From positions 15,427,208-15,491,207 of the forward strand of contig OY365813.1 in NCBI GenBank assembly GCA_959347315.1: DNA of 64,000 nt, in the 5' to 3' direction. Source of the DNA: Bimastos eiseni. Its lineage: Eukaryota > Annelida > Clitellata > Crassiclitellata > Lumbricidae. This document shows positions 47,611-59,343 of this stretch, one piece after another. Position 1 is the stretch's first letter. Every line of letters begins with the position of its first letter. The notes under the pieces are model-generated. The model made no database searches. It was not told the DNA's origin and was given only the letters and a program-made list of their open reading frames with translations. Made by a program: the position numbers and the translations under genes.

Positions 47611-50288
47611 TAATATCTTACCTCCTATAAATTGGCATAGACCGTCTAACAAACGAACTGCGTACTGAACAACGAGCTACAGCGCATTATGGGGTGCTTA
47701 GGTTTCCGGCCATCGTACGGTATCTTTTGGCATGCAATCTCGGCGGCACTAAATTTTTCTATCAGAAGGCAGGGGGGACAAAGTGTGTACGAATAGATGT
47801 ACTTTCAATGAGAAATCAATGGAGACAAAGTTGATATTAAGATTTGTATCCAGATCCAACAAACTGACATTAAGAACTAAAGCGACTAATCGAATATGCT
47901 GGCCGGAGCAGCGCGAAGCACTACAGCCAGTGGCGGCTCTAGGTTTTACCATCAGAGGAGGTATGGGGTGACCTCGTTTTTGCCGTTTTCCAACTTGCGT
48001 CTTAATTTGAAGCAACGTTCACAAGCTCATAAATCCATCAATTTTAGAGATAGTTGCATGAAATTTTCAGGATATTTAGTCATTGTTGTTTAGATGAAAT
48101 GCTGAAAAAGAGAAGAATGTGTGTTGAAAACCACAGTAAAGTACATGCAGTGGTAGCCCCTTACTTGCACAATCAGAATATGAACAGATTAAGCAAATGT
48201 TGCATCTGTTCTACCTCATACAGATCACACAACTTGAAGAAAATGCAGTTAAGACATAGTCTTTGTAATAGGCTCATCAGGTTACCCCCAACTGTCTAAA
48301 TACAGTAGTGAAAACCTCATGCCTCTATCTGCTCTGCTTCTTGAGTTATTTCAATTGAATATTGCCGCAGAGAACATTTCGCGAAATTGGAGACCAATTT
48401 TTGCTGACCCCACCTCACTTTCAGGTGGCATATCTCCGTCAAATTTTGAAATATCTCAATAAAATGTTGTATTTGTGGCTCAAAATAATGACCTAACAAA
48501 TGGAAAAATTTTCAGCAAAATCTAAGGTCGAAGGTAGGAAAATGGGATAAAATTGGTTGATTTCACGTGGTATGACTCTTATCATTTAACCATTTCCCAC
48601 CACGTTTGTTTAAAATTCAATGGGAAATCAAAAATCTCCAGGTTTCTAACGCACCACTCGAAAGCCTAGAACTCTGACAAAAAGTAATCAAAACACCACA
48701 CTTAAGGAGATTGCTTTGATCAGTTTCTACTTGAGTGCAAGAGCCTAACAACAGATGGCAATAATCATCATACATTTTCGTTTAATCACATAAAAGGATG
48801 ACAAGAGCAGCCTGTTACATTTAATTTAAGTCAAACTAAAAATGACGATACTCATATTCGAGGTGTTGGCCTTACTTTGAGTTACTTGGCAGCTATATAT
48901 AACTGTATGTTATAACAATCATAACAATAAACAAATTTATATATATATTTATATATATATACTGCATATTATGTATAAATAATTTATTACTCAATACCAT
49001 ACTTTAATTTTTAGTTAGACTAAGACAATTGCATAACAAAAGCCATCACTATTTTTAAAACAAAATTAAATTTATTTCAGAAACATGGTAGCTGTGGTAC
49101 ATGTGCATATTATTACATGTAGGCTTGCTAGATTAACTATGAAAACCATACTGTACAGTTATTAACGGTCAACAAGAAACTAGTCCGTGGACTGCTAGCA
49201 CCTTCACTTACACCCTTAGAAGAGGAAAGCGTCACTTAAGCTAGCCCTGAAGCAGTCATTTGCATGAAGTGTTAGTCACTTAATTTTCTTAGCCTCGGCA
49301 TACTAGGGCGGGAGGCCAGTCCTCTCCCTCGTCATCAAACTCATCACAGAGGAGTGGCACCGGTAGAGCAGAACTCTCGACACAAATTTCTGCCATAGCA
49401 GGGATTTGAACCCCTGTTCATGAAGATTGAGTTCTGCACACTAGCCACTACACTAATCAAACACTAATAACCTTAACAAAAAACAAATCTACTGATAACA
49501 TGTAATGACCAGTGTGCACTACAAGCTGCTGGGAAAACAACACAATTCGTCGGTAAAAACGTGAATTTCTACAAACCTATCTTAGCAGTTAACAAATAGC
49601 TAGTTAGTCAATGTAGTTAGCACAATTAGTTAAGTCATAGGCCCAGAACAAATCTATAACTTGAACGAATTAACAAGATTTTAAACAACATGAATTTCTT
49701 AAAACAAAATATAATTTAGTGTGGCTCGCAAAGCATAAAAATAGGATGGAATCAGATAAATATGTTTAAGAAATAAACACTCTGGTACCTTTAGCCATAA
49801 TCATTAGGAGCCGAGACAACAATCCAATTAATTGAGGATACAGGCAAGGTGTACTGGAAGAATGCTTTACTGAAAAATTACAGTAATCTTCATGAAAAAC
49901 AATCCTCTTCATACCATTAACACACATACATGCTAGAATGTAACAAACCACTGCACGAATAGGTCATCTACAGGTAAAGTACAGTAATTGTTAATTCATT
50001 GATTGCTTCCACTGGCTAAGTTCATTGCAATGGGGAGGCCAGAAGTGAACAAGGTGTTCTAAAGTTCATGTCCGAACGTTTTCTGGGAGTGGGGTACCTC
50101 ACTTGCAGAACTAAGTTTCCAGCCTAATGGCCTCCCCAGTAGAATTGCCATGGTTAATTTTATATCCCTCAACAACAGTCTTTATAATGACCAAGGGTTG
50201 AAGGACATTTCATTTGAAGTGCAGAGACAATGAGCCCTCAAAATTATTCCCATTCAATGGAAAGAATAATTTGCAGTTCCTATCGTCT
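47611..50288. other. Region downstream of DEPDC1
   Basis: Mostly A+T-rich with no gene. 47928-47960 begins CAGTGGCGGCTCTAGG, a hAT terminus whose partner end I could not find. 48920-48970 is (AT)n. A SINE is listed separately at 49320-49470. 49500-50288 contains the presumed DEPDC1 3' UTR. The only perfect minus-strand AATAAA I see is near 49071-49076, 1.2 kb from the stop. Confidence 0.5.
49320..49470 (-). mobile_element. tRNA-derived SINE
   Basis: On the minus strand, TAGTGGCTAG (plus 49441-49450) and GGTTCAAATCC (plus 49402-49412) stand about 30 bases apart as RNA polymerase III A and B boxes, followed by a non-tRNA body including GAGAGTTCTGCTCTACCGGTGCC. It is not a functional tRNA, as no acceptor stem can be formed. 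Confidence 0.65.
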
Positions 50289-50405
50289 TTAGATTCGAAG
50301 GTTGCGCAGCAGATGGAGGGGTTTCCTGAACGAAGGCTGTCTCGTATGAGGAATGGTAGCTACAGGGAATCGCTCGTGGTATATGTCCGGATACGCCTTC
50401 TCGAA
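50289..50405 (-). CDS. DEPDC1: DEPDC1 exon 11 (C terminus, residues 924-961)
   Basis: Acceptor TTTCTTTCTCTACAG/TTCGAG; TAA at 50291-50289. Encodes F-E-K-A-Y-P-D-I-Y-H-E-R-F-P and ends K-P-L-H-L-L-R-N-L-R-I. The human protein ends with the same pattern (F-Q-K-E-Y-P-L-I-Y-Q-K-R-F-P ... K-P-x-x-x-L-R), so the true C terminus is recovered. Confidence 0.95.
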   Translation of the reverse strand, partial: FEKAYPDIYHERFPVATIPHTRQPSFRKPLHLLRNLRI

Positions 50406-51760
50406 CTGTAGAGAAAGAAAAATGCCACATTCACAATGCTGAATTTATTCAAGAAAAGGAAACATTGAATTTTAATAGGTTTAAGGCTGGCTATTGGCCC
50501 CTTAACCATGCATCCCGAGTTATCTCGTTCATGAGTATAAAAGTCGTCTATGAACCATGGAGCACAAATTAATGCGTCATACTGCTGATATGTGCTGCTG
50601 ATCGACTACGTAGGGAGGCTATTTAGATATCTCAGTCTTCTTGGCCAACTTCCAATTAGTGCGCGTACGTTGTGCAGTGTGTGCGTGGTAGTAGTTGCAG
50701 TTTAACAACACTGTGTGGTAATAATGACCATTGGCGCCGCCCTCCTCCTGTATCCAGGCTTGGGACTGGCACTGGCAGAGTACAACCAGTGGCGAAGCTT
50801 AGTGTGTGCGTGGTGCACACACTGCACTACGTTGCGTTGGAGTATGGTTGGCATGTGGAGCCATTGCTGGAAGGCCGCGCATGCCCCATCCCCTGGGACT
50901 TGCTCTGATCTGCGTTGGGCGGCAGTCCGAGTTGTTTCTAATTATAGCTGTGACCATTGTCTCTCTCGCATCCCTTGTGCCCCCAGAGTCCTTCCGTGTT
51001 CGGTTGTGGGTGGTGTAATATGTAGGTATCATAAACATGGATATGGGATAATGGGAAGGTGTGTTTCAGTGCCTGCACTCCACAACAAAGACTTAGCTTT
51101 TGCGCTCATGAAATGTAATTTAGATAAATTAAAGAAACTCTTGATAAATTGTACTATTATGTTTTAGACACTCTACGTTAATTCCTTGTGCTATATAACA
51201 TATATTGAACCTTTTATTTTGTCTTTTCGTGTACTTGGACATTTGGGACTCGGACTCTAGCAACTCTGGACTCAGCTTAAGTGGACTCGACTACATCACT
51301 GACTTTTGGACGATAAAAGGGTTAAGACACCACCAGGCGAAGCATTCTGCTTTCAGTACTGATCAAAATATCTCTGTTCCACAGTTGTTGAGGGACCTGA
51401 ATGATGCATGGCTGAATGGATTCAACGCACAAGAGTTTGCAAATGATGATTTCTATTCACCTGGCAACGATTTTCTCATTGATGAATTTAGACAAGCATA
51501 GCACATTTTCAGCAGCTTAAACGACCATATAATAAGCATACAACCATCTCCCTAGAGGCAGTTGTAAGGCATCTGCAATTTATCTCCAACACTGACTGGA
51601 AGCCCTAAGTCATTAAAATTAATTGCTACAAAACAGTAAATCATCAACATTCAGTATATCCTTATCAACACGAATTTGTGTATTGACTTTAAACAGTAGG
51701 GTTACATGAATCAAAGGAATGATACTGAAAACTTCAGTTGACATTACAAAAACCATCTAC
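50406..51760 (-). other. DEPDC1: DEPDC1 intron 10
   Basis: 1.35 kb. 50789-50830 starts CAGTGGCGAAGCTTAG, a hAT-like tip, with an adjacent GTGTGTGC/GCACACAC hairpin. A plus-strand open frame at 50715-51167 has no recognisable domain. The remainder is unremarkable. Confidence 0.5.
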
Positions 51761-51943
51761 CTTCTTAAGTTGGTTGTTTCTGGTTTTTGCAGAGATAGTT
51801 TTGTTGCTGATTATATCTTGCAAGAGTTTTCTCAGCTCGGCTTCTGTTCCCCTAACGCTCTGCAGTTGGTACTCGTCGCTTGATATCCGACTGCAATAGG
51901 TAACAGGAACGTCCCCCGATCCTGATCCTTGGTTATAAGAATT
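51761..51943 (-). CDS. DEPDC1: DEPDC1 exon 10 (residues 863-923)
   Basis: Acceptor AATTCTTTTAG/AATTCT, donor CTTAAGAAG/GTAGATGG, both phase 0. Encodes V-T-Y-C-S-R-I-S-S-D-E-Y, then E-L-R-K-L-L-Q-D-I-I-S-N and R-N-N-Q-L-K-K. This parallels human Y-S-Y-C-K-Q-I-S-A-Q-E-F and A-E-L-L-E-N-I-I-K-N...K-K-L-K. Confidence 0.93.
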
Positions 51944-52753
51944 CTAAAAGAATTAAGCAAAAAGGCACATTTTAACACTTTATTATATGTCTATAGAAAC
52001 AATCCAACATGGAGAAGAAAACTGCTTATTAAGAGTTCAGCTCCAACTTAAAAACACATTCAGTTCAAAACTGAGATTGAATTGCCTCTGAAAAACTAAT
52101 TCCCATGCCAGTAGAAACAAAGCCTCTGCTAAAAGACAGCCACAAAGCCCTACTATTGCCAGACAGTGCGCAATGCCCTCTAAGATAAGCAATTGTATAA
52201 TATGCCGGGCAGATCAAACAGTTCACAGCTCTTAGTGTAATTCTGTTCCTTGTATTCATGCTCAACATAATTACATTGACATAGCACTTTCAGTCCCTCA
52301 AAAAATGTTACATAAAACATTGCATTTAACGTAAATGAATTTGACAGCCTGAACAATTCATTAGCAAATGACAATTAGTTCTTCTTATGCAATAATGCAT
52401 GACAACTAATTGAAGATACAATAATGTAAAAATTAGTTCCTGTTATGCAAAAATGCATGACAACTATTTAATTGAGGATACAACAAAGTAATAATTAATA
52501 ACAAGTAATAACACAGTTCGACTGCCAACCATTCAATCGGCCTTAAACCCTTCTTCTAGACTGATCACATGTTTCTCTCATATATTGATGATCTTCATTA
52601 CGAACGAATTGCAAAGGCAACCTATTGAAGGTCGCAGCTCCTATCCCTATATACGATACTCCATATGGTCTCCAAAGCATTGCACGACCAGGTTCCAAAG
52701 AACCTCTGCATTCTCCTCCGTAAACAGTCCTTTGCTCTCTTTCTCTCCAGTAC

Positions 52754-52811
52754 CTTTGTCCTTGAGACAAATTTGACCTCTTTGTGTTTGATGAGAGTGC
52801 ACAGAAAGCAA
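52754..52811 (-). CDS. DEPDC1: DEPDC1 exon 9, predicted 58-nt microexon (residues 843-862)
   Basis: Acceptor TTTATTCCCAG/TTGC, donor ACAAAG/GTACTGG. Phase 2 in and 0 out fit exons 8 and 10. The peptide aligns without gaps to the human segment after V-P-S (seven residues between Ser and Lys-His in both). Identity is low and it is the least certain exon; the exon-8 alternative donor makes it dispensable. Confidence 0.5.
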
Positions 52812-53164
52812 CTGGGAATAAATGCAGCTAGTTGTCAAGGAATTAAATCTTTATTGTTAGTATCAGAAAGCGAACTGCGACCCGCGCACTCTGTTACAGA
52901 TACGCTGATGTGCCTGAGACGCAGCCTACGCCCCAACTGATGTATCTGACTGGGTCAGTATGAAATGCACAGATATGAAGTCAGCCTTTCAATCACCTTG
53001 AATAATAAACAGATTGCTCAATATCAACAATCTATCAGAGCAGTGAAAGCTTAGTTTAAAGATAATCTTCCCAGAAATACAACAAATGTTGAAGGTCTCA
53101 ATATAAACATGTTTTCGACTTTACCGCCGGCATAGAATGGCCACAATCAACCCTGCATTGGCAC

Positions 53165-53310
53165 CTAGGAGCAGTCTCGCATTGTTTTGGCCAGTCCAGG
53201 ATGAATTCTCCATATCTGAAGAAAACCGCTGCCAAAGACGAAGTCAGTTGCGGATCACGTCGTCTTTCATCCGTACATCGAAAGAGTGCTGTGGCAAGTC
53301 TACACACCAT
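53165..53310 (-). CDS. DEPDC1: DEPDC1 exon 8 (residues 795-843)
   Basis: Acceptor TTTTTCTTTTAG/ATGGTGTG at phase 0, donor GCTCCTAG/GTGCC (phase 2). Encodes M-V-C-R-L-A-T-A-L-F-R-C, equivalent to the human M-I-H-T-F-S-R-C-V-L-C-C, and Y-G-E-F-I-L-D-W-P. A second possible donor 12 bases farther (CAGG/GTTGAT, phase 0) would splice straight to exon 10. Confidence 0.85.
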
Positions 53311-53699
53311 CTAAAAGAAAAAGTCCATTAAAATCATTGAACATCATATAGTTGCTAAAGAAAGCCATAAGAAATTATTGACTCAAAGATTATAAACCTG
53401 GCCTTAATAGTCTTGCTTCAACAGAATTCGTTGTATTCATTGTACACCAACAACACTTTTTATCAACACTTTATCCGTGGCCCGGTTATTTTTATACTTC
53501 GTTATACTAAAAAATTTTATTGCCCGTGCCAGCCTATAGGCAAAATGCAATAGACATTGATGACCATATAAATTTCGTTTTGCTTTGGTGATGCCTAGTT
53601 GCTGGGGGAGTGACTGACTACTCATAGCATACCATAACCTTTATATTTATTTAGTTTAACTAAAATTAATAAAAGAAGATATTATTAAAAAGATTTAGG

Positions 53700-53905
53700 C
53701 AACCCAGAATTTTTGTGTGTGGCCCGGTCTCAGTTTGTATTTTCAGTCGCTGGCCCTGCAACGGGCTTCCCTTCGCTCTTTGCCTAGTGCTCTCTGCACC
53801 ATGTCCCATAACAACCGTAATACTGTCCTTTAAGCTGGGGCTGGGTGGGCCGCACTACCGAGTAGATGGTGCTGAAGGGGCACCATATAAATCCCCATAA
53901 TAAAT
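53700..53905 (+). mobile_element. LINE 3'-end remnant in DEPDC1 intron 7
   Basis: Ends GTGCTGAAGGGGCACCATATAAATCCC followed by AATAAATAAATGAA, the recurrent LINE terminal motif with a simple tail. It abuts exon 7 of DEPDC1 by about 20 bases and is antisense to the gene. Confidence 0.5.
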
Positions 53906-53924
53906 AAATGAATTGCTTACTCAC

Positions 53925-54091
53925 CTGTTCGCATTTGCAGACCCCTTCACCTGCGATTTTGACATTGCCATTCCACACAATTCTCCTGATGACATCTAGA
54001 AACAACCGGATCCTTCGTCTTTCGATAGAGCTCAGCAACAGGCAACACAGCCGCAAGACCTCGACGAGCGTTGCTTCCGAAATGTCCGACA
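53925..54091 (-). CDS. DEPDC1: DEPDC1 exon 7 (residues 739-794)
   Basis: Acceptor GTTGTTTTAG/TGTCGGAC, donor GAACAG/GTGAGTAAGC. Encodes V-E-V-L-R-L-C-C-L-L-L, then R-R-R-I-R-L-F-L-D-V-I-R-R-I. The matching human block is L-K/Q-L-C-C-L-L-L-P-P...R-R-K-L-Q-L-L-M-R-M, a hallmark of DEPDC1/1B. Confidence 0.93.
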
Positions 54092-54374
54092 CTAAAACAA
54101 CAATGGTCATATTAATTTTCACTTATTAATTCAAACTGACAAATATGCAGTAAGATTACGTAGTACAGATGATAGCAAGCTTAACATCAGTCAAATTTAA
54201 CTGTATGGCAGCCTACAAAGCGCCCATCTGTCCCACCGTTCAGTTTAAAGTCGCCCATTGTGAATTGAGTCAACCTTATGGGGCTGATGGGCAACAAACC
54301 CACTGTCCTTCTGTTTTTTGTGCCAGCATAGTAGCCTTCAACCATAGAATGAAACATACTGTTGCCCAAAATAC

Positions 54375-54600
54375 CACAGACAGTATAGTGGTTGGTGCAT
54401 TGGACTATTGATCAAGAGATCAGGGGTTCAAATCTCTGCCAAGGTGGAAATTCTGCTTGACCTGCACACCATATGTAGCCAAATCAGCCATAACGAATAT
54501 ACTGAACATACACCATCGGTTGGAAGACGAGACGATACGGGAGAGGACTGGCCACCCATTCCCATATGTCCAGGATAAGAAAATGAAGTCACTAACATTT
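54375..54600 (+). mobile_element. tRNA-derived SINE in DEPDC1 intron 6
   Basis: TAGTGGTTGG (54386-54395) and GGTTCAAATC (54425-54434) form A and B boxes. The body continues with GGTGGAAATTCTGCTTGACC. Antisense to the gene. Same general type as 49320-49470. Confidence 0.7.
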
Positions 54601-54698
54601 AAAATGCATGGGGCGTTGTCAACACCAAGCTTCTTAAATAAGATACCCATTCATGCACAACACTAATTCTCCCACAATAAAACAAAAATATTTCTCAC

Positions 54699-55268
54699 CC
54701 ATGGAGTTGTAATAAGCATGATCAAATCTAAGCTCGCAGTTCGTCAACTGAAGATTCCCAGTCAGTGATACTTTGCAATCATCTTGCTGAACAGCGCTAT
54801 CAACCAAACCAAATGATTGCTGTTCTGAGCCTTCGAATCCATACTCATCAAACGACGACAGAGCAGTTTCGTACAACTCATTCGACTCGGCAGACAGCAT
54901 GCTCAGAATCAGGGACGCGTTACCGATGTCGACTTCCGCAGGGGAGTTTCTTCTTAAGTAAATTTCAAGGGCAGGATTTCTCGGAAGGGTGATCCCATCC
55001 TGGACTTTCTTCCTGAGGCTTGAACCTCGAGCATCGAGGTCATCTGATAAGATTGAGCAGCGCGCACAGGTCGCTCTCCGTGAAACGAAAGATTTGTTGC
55101 TCGTCGGAATACAGTGAGAAGAGAGTCCAGAGTCTGACTCGTGCATCTCAAAGAGGAGCTGGCCGTGAACATCATCTTCTGAACATATACAGAACTGGTT
55201 CCTCTGTGACAATGTGTTCTCCTTGGTGGCATCACGCTTCTTCTGTCTGCCGTTTCTTTTCAAAGTGT
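54699..55268 (-). CDS. DEPDC1: DEPDC1 exon 6 (insertion inside the RhoGAP-like region, residues 549-739)
   Basis: Acceptor TTGAATTTCAG/ACACTTTG, donor TCCATGG/GTGAGAA. It is 570 nt of hydrophilic sequence with a basic start (K-R-N-G-R-Q-K-K-R), a possible nuclear localisation signal, Ser-rich stretches and an acidic end. Human DEPDC1 has a long, poorly conserved insertion at the same place, encoded by a large exon that is skipped in one isoform; alternative use here is possible but would shift phase only if neighbours differ (in 1, out 1: skipping keeps the frame). Confidence 0.85.
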
Positions 55269-55611
55269 CTGAAATTCAAACGTTACTAGTACACAAGAAA
55301 TATTTTCCTTTTTTGTTGCTTTTATTTGTTAGTGGAACATTAAACAATGCCCAAGTTCAATTAAATTCATAATATAAAATATAAATCAATATAATATAAC
55401 TTCAATTTCTACAGTTCAGCACAATCAGCTCTGTCGAATACCTTCTATGCCATTATTTGTGCCTGCCTTCTCATAAGTTCAAACTCACAGTTAAATGTCT
55501 TTTAGATAGCGCAACAGGTTGAATGATTGGCATAAAGATCAGAAGAATTGGGTGCATTAGTCTTTTGAATAAATAAACGAATATTATTATTAACGAATAC
55601 TATTATCATTA

Positions 55612-56550
55612 TTATCAATTGTAAAACTAATTACATCTGCTTTGCCTCACATTGGAAAAAAATCCCCTCTATCGAAGAACAATTGAAACTTGATGATACA
55701 CCCTTACCTGTAGTAAAATCTACGAAATTTCTAGGAGTCTATGTTGACCAATTCCTTACTTGGAACACACATATTGAAAAATTCTCCTCAAAAATATTGG
55801 AATTATATCACACATTGCATACCTAATACCTAAAACAATTTGCATGAACCTTTACTTTTCCTTAATTCATCCCTACTTAACCTACTGTAGTGTAATTTGG
55901 GCGGCAAACTATCACTCACGGTTGAATTAGTTGTACTTCAAAATCGAGCATTTAAAATCATTAGAAAAACCTCCTTGCCTGATACCTCTTTCCTTCCCAT
56001 ATTGCAAGTATCGCAAATAACGCTATGCCAGGCAATTGAATTTGTATATAAGTTTATCAATAAATTACTACCTTCTGCTTATTTGAACTACCTCAAACCA
56101 CTTCAACTAGCTAATCCATATTATTTTAGAAATGTTAATGATTATCAGCCTATTTTTCCTCGTACAAACACGCGTAAATTCTCAATTGCCTACACTGGTC
56201 CCATAGCATGGAATTGCCTACCAAACGAAATCCGGAATATAAACCACTATGAAACCTTTAAATACCGACTCCGTAAGCACCTATTGACTCACTCTACATG
56301 AAGTGCCTATTTCTTCACAATCTGTTACATTTGTATACTTTTTATTAATTAACTAGTTAGGTATAGTAACTTTACCATCTTACTGAATGGTCCATACGTC
56401 ATCCACCACTACTTAATTTCATCTCCGTAATTGGGTGACCCTGCCAGTGGGATCTCGGTCCCTTAAGGGTTTTTCCATTATTGTTTTATTTATTACTCTG
56501 TGTAACATCAGATGGTTTAATAAAAAAATTTTAATTCTTACTCTGATGCT
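55612..56550 (+). pseudogene. CR1/L2-type LINE 3' fragment in DEPDC1 intron 5
   Basis: The plus strand reads S-T-K-F-L-G-V-Y-V-D (55718), W-N-T-H-I, S-L-I-H-P-Y-L-T-Y-C-S-V-I-W (55865), L-Q-N-R-A-F-K-I-I-R (55938) and G-P-I-A-W-N-C-L-P (56200), with a stop at 56299. Frame breaks occur at about 55800 and 55925. The 3' UTR extends to about 56545, ending GATGGTTTAATAAAAAAATT. It is 5'-truncated just after the catalytic motif and antisense to DEPDC1. Confidence 0.88.
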
Positions 56551-56845
56551 ATTAGTTCATAACTAAATTAATAATGATGTATAAATTATATACATTAATT
56601 TGTTCACAGAGAATTTGTTACCTACATTTGTATAATGATGGTGAAACAATAAAAAAACTGTGGTTATGGTTATGAATAATCATTCACCATTGTTGATGTC
56701 ACCAAAATCTGAAAACAACATTTGATTCAATCCTTGGATGAGCAATATCTTTTCCGATTAATCATCAACTTAGTATTTTAAAATCACTCTTTGTTCTGCA
56801 GAATCTGCAGTCATCAGCTGCAATAAAGGTATTAGTGTAACTTAC

Positions 56846-57025
56846 CAGTAACTCCAGCAAACACGGGATACAGTCTGTATGTGAAAAGCGGATCGATAAC
56901 ACACGCGAAATAGTTTTCCACGAAGTCAAACGCGTGAGTCAGGCACCTAGAACTAGTTGACACCTCACCCATTGGCCAGTTGACCAGTGATTGCAATGCT
57001 TCCAACACATATCCAGGAAAGAGTT
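56846..57025 (-). CDS. DEPDC1: DEPDC1 exon 5 (RhoGAP-like core, residues 489-549)
   Basis: Acceptor TTTTCCTTGTAG/AACTCTTTC, donor GTTACTG/GTAAG. Encodes E-L-F-P-G-Y-V, A-L-Q-S-L-V-N-W-P, then F-V-E-N-Y-F and I-D-P-L-F-T-Y-R-L-Y-P-V-F. The corresponding human wording is A-x-x-C-L-A-N-W-P and D-Y-F...P-E-P-L-L-T-F-E-Y-Y-E-L-F, so this is the family's RhoGAP-like core. The usual L-P-E-P-L is altered to V-I-D-P-L. Confidence 0.88.
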
Positions 57026-57064
57026 CTACAAGGAAAAGAAAAACTGCCTTGTAATTACAAAAGT

Positions 57065-57211
57065 ACTATTGCCAGAAGGGGAGATGGACAAGAGGAAGAT
57101 CAAGACAGATGATGCTTGACTCGATGATGACAGATGGATATGGAAAACTTAGGGGTCCAACAGCGAGAGGAGTTGCGAAGTCAGACATTCGAAAAGGCAG
57201 ATAGGTAGAAG
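57065..57211 (+). mobile_element. RTE-like LINE C-terminal remnant in DEPDC1 intron 4
   Basis: An open plus-strand stretch reads M-M-L-D-S-M-M-T-D-G-Y-G-K-L, R-G-V-A-K-S-D-I-R-K-G and TAG at 57209. This is the R-M-x-L-D-x-M...G-K-L...x-R-x-x-W/V end of RTE-type reverse transcriptase frames and resembles the 22.0-22.4 kb copy. Confidence 0.6.
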
Positions 57212-58639
57212 AAGTATTGCCATGTACCCCCACAACAGGTTCACTTCTTTTGAAAGTAAAAGAGTAAGGTTATTTGATTGTAGGTGCAGATACTACCAAT
57301 TGTAAAACACAAGGACAACAGAAATCATCAAGAACATCACAGCACAACATAGCCTGACTTGAATGTAACCAACGTCAGCTACACAGTTTCACCATTCCCT
57401 TCAACACAAAACATTTTCTTCATTGGTTAATATAAATCTGTAATGTAGTGTAACAGAATACTGTATAGCATGTCTCAGGACCCTCTCAAAGGCGCTGCGT
57501 ACTCAGCTATCAATCAGTCGTGAAAGGGTGTGCCTCTGATGTTCGAGAAACTGTCGCGCAGTCGGCAATGATGGGGCAAATTTCATTCGGTAAATTGTAC
57601 AATGGATGAAACGAGAGTCGATCCGCAGCCAAATCCAAGTTTTACGAGTTGTGTAATACCAAGTATGCGTTTTGAAAATTAAAAAAGTCTCATTCTCTTG
57701 ATATTTTTAATTTGGCAATTTGCACAATTTTTATTAATACATGGTTCTGCCTCAGTTTACACTAGGAAGTAGTACAATAGTAACTAGTACAAGTAACATT
57801 ATTAATGTTTTGAGTTAGGTCAATTGTCATTTTTTAAATAAAAATATCTCATTTGCGCTTGTCCGCATAATGCCGAGTACTATGAAACTCGGTCGAGTCG
57901 ACTTAAGTTTTGGTTCAACCCTAAGTTGCTCCATAATGACAAAGACATGACTTTCTTCTCTGGATTGCTTCACTTCAATTTTTTCCTGTCTTAGCACAGG
58001 ATATGCATGAAGGAAATAATTGTAAGAACGTAGAGCATGGAATGCATAACCTAAGGGGCCATTCACACATTGTATAACGCATATAATCCCAATTTTTGAC
58101 CAACCCCGCTACCCCTAATAACGTTATATAACAGCAGCTGTGACCCCCCACCCATATATTATATAACAGATATGCTACCCACCCCCCTACCCCACCCCAG
58201 TCTATGAGCACATTAAAAGACATACAATCGACATAACTGAATTGCACAATTTGACACTTTTATAACAATACGATGTTAGTTAGCATTTTAATAGTAGTGA
58301 TTCTACACTATTCTACGTAATACCCCTTGAGTGTTATATAAAATGTGAGCGGCCCTAAGATAAAGGCTATGTATTTGCGTAGACAATACCTGATCAGAAA
58401 CCGTGCGTCTGATGCCAACTGGCTTTCACAGTTTCAAATAACGGATGTATGATTGTGCACGGTAAATTTTTACAAACATCTCAAAACACAGAAAAAATTG
58501 CTCATCTGTACCTCTGTACCTAGTAAGTTATAATTCATTGTTATAAATACATGTTGGCCTAATGTGACAGCAAAAGCATTGAGCACATGGATGCAATGAT
58601 CACATTTGCTGTTTCTCCATGACAACAGCACATGTGTAC

Positions 58640-58780
58640 CCTGGTTAAAGCAAGTAAGTAAGTAAGTATAGCCTTTATTGCACCATCTGAAGAGGCACAA
58701 TGGACACATAAATTGTATGTAAAATAAGACATTACATGTAATATAAATGCATAGCAATAATATATATGGTAATAATGTTG
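58640..58780 (-). mobile_element. LINE 3' end with (TTAC)n tail in DEPDC1 intron 4
   Basis: On the minus strand, GTGCCTCTTCAGATGGTGCAATAAAGGC, then TATACTTACTTACTTAC. This is an AATAAA signal followed by a TTAC tail; coding sequence is no longer recognisable. Confidence 0.5.
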
Positions 58781-58792
58781 TGTAGCAATGAT

Positions 58793-58985
58793 GGGATGTG
58801 GTGCCATAGTGGTATGTTCTGTGCCTTGCGACCAAAGGGTCGCAAGTTCGAACCCACCTCAAGTCACTGTGCAGCGACCTTGGACAAATTGCTCACTCAT
58901 AATTGTCTGTGCAGAAAGCAATGGGAAACCACCTCACTCATCTTATCCCCAGGTGACGTAAAGCCAATGGACCTCAGGGCAGATC
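58793..58985 (+). mobile_element. tRNA-derived SINE in DEPDC1 intron 4
   Basis: GTGCCATAGTGGTATGTTCT with A box TAGTGGTATG (58808-58817) and B box AGTTCGAACCC (58845-58855). The body has GCAATGGGAAACCACCTC. It directly follows the (TTAC)-tailed LINE end. Confidence 0.7.
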
Positions 58986-59227
58986 ATCATAGAAATGTTA
59001 TCACATATGCCCAAAGAGTAAAGCATTCGGGTGATGAATCCGTGTCATGGAAATTCGATCAAACAATGGGGCAATGTGTTTTTAAAACCCTTGTGCACAT
59101 CGTGTGACCAATGTTTTTCTACTATGCTCAGCTATAGTACCTGTTCAATGTGCACTAATTTGGGAACAGTTTTTTAATGCACAAATTTATATAGAGCATA
59201 CTGTAACAAGAAGAGATGTCCGTTCAC

Positions 59228-59343
59228 CTTCGTCTTGCACTGAGACCCGAGTTTCATACAGATTATCCAACAGATTTCTCAAGTTGATCACAGATGTATC
59301 AAACACGGAGTTCAAGTCCATCACAGAAAGTAATTTACGCAAC
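59228..59343 (-). CDS. DEPDC1: DEPDC1 exon 4 (start of RhoGAP-like region, residues 450-489)
   Basis: Acceptor TTTCTGCTCTAG/GTTGCG, donor GACGAAG/GTGAACG. It completes Arg450, then L-R-K-L-L-S-V-M-D-L-N and ends V-S-V-Q-D-E. Phases (2 in, 1 out) fit its neighbours exactly. It is helical and leucine-rich. I see no GxxRxSG arginine-finger motif of active RhoGAPs, consistent with the degenerate GAP of this family. Confidence 0.8.

Noticed and set aside
52543..52770. 75-residue minus-strand frame near DEPDC1 exon 9
   Set aside because: Phase and wording do not fit the DEPDC1 alignment; the exon 9 and 10 model explains the protein without it.
54386..54434. Possible functional tRNA gene
   Set aside because: A and B boxes only; acceptor and anticodon stems do not form, so it is a SINE head.
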